Origin: Actinomycetes bacterium | GTDB lineage: Bacteria > Actinomycetota > Coriobacteriia > Coriobacteriales > JAEZXW01 | Length of the DNA: 9,293 nt | Assembly (NCBI GenBank): GCA_023419515.1 | Contig: JAEZXW010000038.1 | Coordinates: 1 to 9,293, forward strand | Reading direction: 5' to 3' | Shown here: piece after piece, positions 6,535-9,293 of the stretch | Layout: every line of letters starts with the position of its first letter | Position numbering within the stretch: position 1 is the first letter of the stretch | Notes under the pieces: generated by a model | Databases searched by the model: none | Seen by the model: only the letters and a program-made list of their open reading frames with translations | What the model was told of the DNA's origin: nothing | Position numbers and translations under genes: made by a program

Positions 6535-8106
6535 ATGAAGATCATACAGAACAAGACTACGCAGACCAACGCCACACGCCGTATGCTCATGACCGAACAT
6601 CCGCAGCGTCAGGATGGCATGCCAGTATCACGCAGAGTATCTTCGTCGCCACGGGCGCGTCGGTCGCGATCAGAAAAACCTCAGATCTCCCGTAGGCAGC
6701 GATGTATCATCCAGCGCATCTCTATCGCGCTGATGCTGGTGGTGATGCTCGTACCTGCGGCGATGAGCAACTTCAAGCCGCAAGTCATGAGTGAGGCAGA
6801 CAACCGATACCTTGCCGAGCGTCCTGTGCCAGGCCAGATTCGTGAGGAGCTTGAGGACTATCTTTCGGATCGCGTTGGCTTTCGTGCACAGCTTTTGGCA
6901 GGATATGCCCTCTTCAATGACAAGCTCTTTGGACTTATGACTCACCCGCTGTTTGAGTACGGCAAGGATCGCTGGACGTTCTTCGCGTTTAGCGGCGAGC
7001 CAAAAAATCTCAATTACATCAGGCACTACGCGGAGTACGTCAAGCGCGTTCAGGACTTTTGCGAGGCGCGCAACGTGCCATTTCTCTATGTGATCTCGCC
7101 AGAAAAGTCCCGTGTTTATGCGGAGTATGTTCCGGACTACGTGCCACCGCTCGACAACGCCAGCGATTACCTCAAGGAGTATTTTGATGAGCTGGGCGTG
7201 ACCTACCTCGACCAGTACGACGCGCTGATTGAGCGCAAAGCTCAAGGTTACGAGGTGTTTAATCAGGTGTACGATCCTGGCCACTGGAACACTGAGGGGA
7301 TGTATGCGGGAAGTCAGGCGATTATTGATGCCCTGCAGGCGATGGGGCTCAACGTCGAGGACATCGACCTTGCTGATTATCATAAGATCGAGGCGGTGCG
7401 TAAGACGATGCCATCTTCAAAGTATCCCATCAACGCGAAGACGTACACGTATATCCACAATGATGATGGAACGCAGACCACCTATCTCGCAGGTTATCTT
7501 GATGATCTTATGATGAACGACACCTACTTTGATCGCTCTTATCATGTCAATGAATCAAAGTCTGAGGCGCCGTCGCTCTTGATGTTTCAGGGCAGTTATT
7601 TTAATACGCTGGGCACCATGCTGCAGCACCAGTTTTCGCGCAGCGCTCACATTCATGACTATGAAAATATTTTTGCGCTTGAGTATTATTACTCGGTGTT
7701 TCAGCCTGATGTGGTTGTGTTTGAGAACGCCGATTACACGCTGATTCCTGCGTATTACGGTGAAGGCAGCTTGATCAACAAGCAGTTCTATGATCCGCCG
7801 AGTACAAGCGAGTTGGCTCGTGCACGATATGCGGGGGCGATTACTGCGGTGGTCGAGAAGCCCAGTGATACCATCTTCAATTTCTTGATTGACTTGCCAG
7901 CAGGTAGGACTGGCCTCGATAACGAGGGAGCCTGGATTCGGGATGTATCGGGCAGGATGTTTGATCTCTATTCAAAGGAAAGCGGGCGCTACCTCTGGGG
8001 GATGCGCGTGGAGCTCGTTGATTCGAGTGAGCCATATACGCTCTACATTAGGAATAACGGTAGGATCTATTTGTATGACGTAGAGCTGAGCCTTGGTGAG
8101 GAGTAG
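6535..8106 (+). CDS. Membrane-anchored SGNH-like acyltransferase partner (DHHW/AlgX-AlgJ type)
   Basis: This protein has 523 residues. An Arg/Ser-rich cytoplasmic N-terminus (about 30-61) precedes one membrane anchor (about 62-77), so the rest is outside the cell. The segment after the anchor follows the family pattern (SEADNRYLAERPVP, then YLSDRVGFRAQL), and VISPEKSRVYAEYVP at about residues 188-202 matches the 'PxKxxVYpey' strand. Catalytic candidates are Asp247 and His250 in YDPGHWNTEG and Ser354 in FQGSYFN. Known AlgX and AlgJ use Asp-x-His plus Ser; here two residues separate Asp and His. The last 100 residues look like a beta-rich domain that may bind sugar. Paired with the MBOAT gene (nine bases apart), it probably moves acyl groups to a secreted or wall polysaccharide. 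The sequence does not say which polymer. Confidence 0.82.
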   Translation: MKIIQNKTTQTNATRRMLMTEHPQRQDGMPVSRRVSSSPRARRSRSEKPQISRRQRCIIQRISIALMLVVMLVPAAMSNFKPQVMSEADNRYLAERPVPGQIREELEDYLSDRVGFRAQLLAGYALFNDKLFGLMTHPLFEYGKDRWTFFAFSGEPKNLNYIRHYAEYVKRVQDFCEARNVPFLYVISPEKSRVYAEYVPDYVPPLDNASDYLKEYFDELGVTYLDQYDALIERKAQGYEVFNQVYDPGHWNTEGMYAGSQAIIDALQAMGLNVEDIDLADYHKIEAVRKTMPSSKYPINAKTYTYIHNDDGTQTTYLAGYLDDLMMNDTYFDRSYHVNESKSEAPSLLMFQGSYFNTLGTMLQHQFSRSAHIHDYENIFALEYYYSVFQPDVVVFENADYTLIPAYYGEGSLINKQFYDPPSTSELARARYAGAITAVVEKPSDTIFNFLIDLPAGRTGLDNEGAWIRDVSGRMFDLYSKESGRYLWGMRVELVDSSEPYTLYIRNNGRIYLYDVELSLGEE

Positions 8107-8253
8107 GCCCGCGGCGGAGTACTCTATAGAATGATTGATATAAGCCCTGAATCACGCTCTTAAGCACCGTCTTTTCTGCTGCTCGCCGTTGATTGTCTTG
8201 ACCTCCATCATCACCTGCACCTTGAGTTTGGTCGTCCATTGCGAGAACGCAGC
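8107..8253. other. Intergenic region between convergent genes
   Basis: These 147 bases lie between the end of the SGNH gene and the end of the minus-strand regulator gene. I see no strong stem with a T-tract on either strand, so termination here may be factor-dependent or the hairpin may be weak. No gene is apparent. Confidence 0.5.
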
Positions 8254-9293
8254 CTATTGTGCTGAGACTTCCCATGCTTGCATCAAGTCAATAAGCTCTT
8301 GTTTGCTATGGATGTTGAGTTTGGTGTAAATGCGCTGCATGTGAGTACGAACCGTGTTGTTCGAGATGTCGAGTGCTTCGGCGATGTAAACCGCGCTCCT
8401 TCCTTGGGCGAGCAACAAGAGCACGTCAACCTCGCGGCGGGTGAGTCCTTGCTTGGCAGCTCGTACTTCGATGAGACTGGTGATTACAAGCGTGCCAGGC
8501 GTCAGTGAGTCGTGTGCTCGTGAGTTCGTTGAAGGCGAGTTGTGCATCTGTGCGCTGGACATCAACGAGCCCAACGTCAGTGATTGGGGTGGAGGTGAAT
8601 GAGGTGTGAGCTCGCTGACGCTGAAGCCGGCTCGAGACCTGTTGCCTTCTGGTACATGCACCAACAGTAACAAGCTAAACACGTAGAGCATCCCGACCGC
8701 CACAATCACCATCAGGCTTGTAAAGCCTGTGCGCTGTATCATGTCTTGTGCGGCAATGCCAGTGATCATGCCAACCGCCATTGCGCCGATGGTAACTCCG
8801 CGACTTAAGCTTGCGAGCGCCGCTCCGTTTGTGCGCGTGTCAAAAGCAGTTGCTGCAATGAGGTACCAGACCACCACGTCAAATAAGCCATGTATCAACC
8901 CCAAGCTGGCAGAAAACATCTGCGGCCTTACACCTAAAAGCAACGGCAGCAGTAAGACGATCAAGAAAAAGACGATGAGACCGCGCTTAAATACCTCATC
9001 AACATTAACTTTGCGATGCAGGTAGCGCGCGATGATAAACAGGACGATTGCACCAAAGATTTGTCCGATGATGCTTGCGATTCGTCCGTTAAAAATACCA
9101 CTTGAGGTGTCGAGGAGATACTGCCATAAAAACCCAAAAGCAAAAGCTAAAAGGGTGTTTCCGAGGATGGGTTGCCAGAGTGCGGCAAGAGCTCTCATAT
9201 AAAACGAGGGATCGCTTACGGGGATGAAGTAGGATTCAGCGTGATTTACGGAGCAGCGAGAGGACGCGGGGCGATTGGAGGTGAGGGTGTGGC
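8254..9293 (-). CDS. Membrane-bound LuxR-family transcriptional regulator, C-terminal part (5' end outside window)
   Basis: The frame stays open from TAG at 8254-8256 to the right edge. The first internal ATG (9198) has no ribosome binding site, and the codons before it read as protein (for example ESYFIPVSDPSFY), so the true start lies beyond the window. Counting from that Met, six hydrophobic segments are visible (about residues 11-29, 40-60, 73-89, 94-119, 134-151 and 159-181). A Ser/Pro/Thr-rich linker (about 185-240) follows, then a GerE-type helix-turn-helix at about 251-308 (LTRREVDVLLLLAQG, then NNTVRTHMQRIYTKLNIHSK). The fusion of a many-pass membrane module to a LuxR DNA-binding domain is characteristic of Coriobacteriia, where full proteins usually have about twelve membrane segments; the six here would be the second half. 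It presumably senses something in or at the membrane. Target genes are unknown; it is convergent to the acylation operon. Confidence 0.88.
   Translation of the reverse strand, partial: HTLTSNRPASSRCSVNHAESYFIPVSDPSFYMRALAALWQPILGNTLLAFAFGFLWQYLLDTSSGIFNGRIASIIGQIFGAIVLFIIARYLHRKVNVDEVFKRGLIVFFLIVLLLPLLLGVRPQMFSASLGLIHGLFDVVVWYLIAATAFDTRTNGAALASLSRGVTIGAMAVGMITGIAAQDMIQRTGFTSLMVIVAVGMLYVFSLLLLVHVPEGNRSRAGFSVSELTPHSPPPQSLTLGSLMSSAQMHNSPSTNSRAHDSLTPGTLVITSLIEVRAAKQGLTRREVDVLLLLAQGRSAVYIAEALDISNNTVRTHMQRIYTKLNIHSKQELIDLMQAWEVSAQ

Noticed and set aside
6670..7383. A 237-codon minus-strand open frame
   Set aside because: It is antisense to the SGNH-like gene, which has clear family motifs over the same bases. 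The antisense product shows no recognisable domain.
1..9293. CRISPR array, tRNA, rRNA, insertion sequence or phage genes
   Set aside because: Read by eye on both strands, I found no regularly spaced repeats, no tRNA-like cloverleaf, no transposase motif and no phage structural gene.

Overview
The window looks like chromosomal DNA of a host-associated Gram-positive actinobacterium, most likely class Coriobacteriia (the Atopobium/Lancefieldella/Olsenella group). This is inferred from three things: a LuxR-type regulator whose HTH is fused to a many-pass membrane module, an architecture typical of that class; two LPxTG surface proteins; and middling GC by eye. No ribosomal or other phylogenetic marker is present, so the assignment is tentative.

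Layout, left to right. (1) Bases 1-395 are the 3' end of a repeat-rich LPKTG surface protein with a DUF1542-like helical repeat, followed by a strong terminator. (2) Bases 396-1032 hold no intact gene. They carry three separate terminator-like hairpins and a short stretch of broken coding sequence, which suggests a gene graveyard. (3) On the minus strand, 1033-1701 encodes a GNAT acetyltransferase resembling PaiA (polyamine acetyltransferase). (4) Divergent from it, 1890-4892 encodes a 1000-residue secreted LPKTG-anchored protein with a transglutaminase-like Cys-His-Asp domain, a beta-helix-like region and long acidic Gly/Pro/Glu linkers. (5) After a long hairpin, 5044-6525 encodes an AlgI/DltB-type MBOAT O-acyltransferase. 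It is followed directly by 6535-8106, which encodes a membrane-anchored AlgX/AlgJ/DHHW-like SGNH protein. The two form a tight operon. (6) Convergent on the minus strand, 8254 to the right edge encodes the C-terminal part of a membrane-bound LuxR-family regulator. Its reading frame stays open to the window end, so the gene is cut off.

Functionally this is a cell-envelope locus: two sortase substrates plus a two-component system that probably O-acetylates a secreted or wall polysaccharide. In such systems the MBOAT protein passes acyl groups across the membrane and the SGNH-like partner places them on sugar. I infer, but cannot show, that the transglutaminase-like surface protein and the acylation pair act in the same surface layer. 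No mobile element, CRISPR array, tRNA or rRNA was recognised. No clearly novel system is proven. The most notable points are the altered catalytic motif spacing in the SGNH protein, the hairpin sitting in what would be the leader of the MBOAT operon, and the decayed region at 396-1032.
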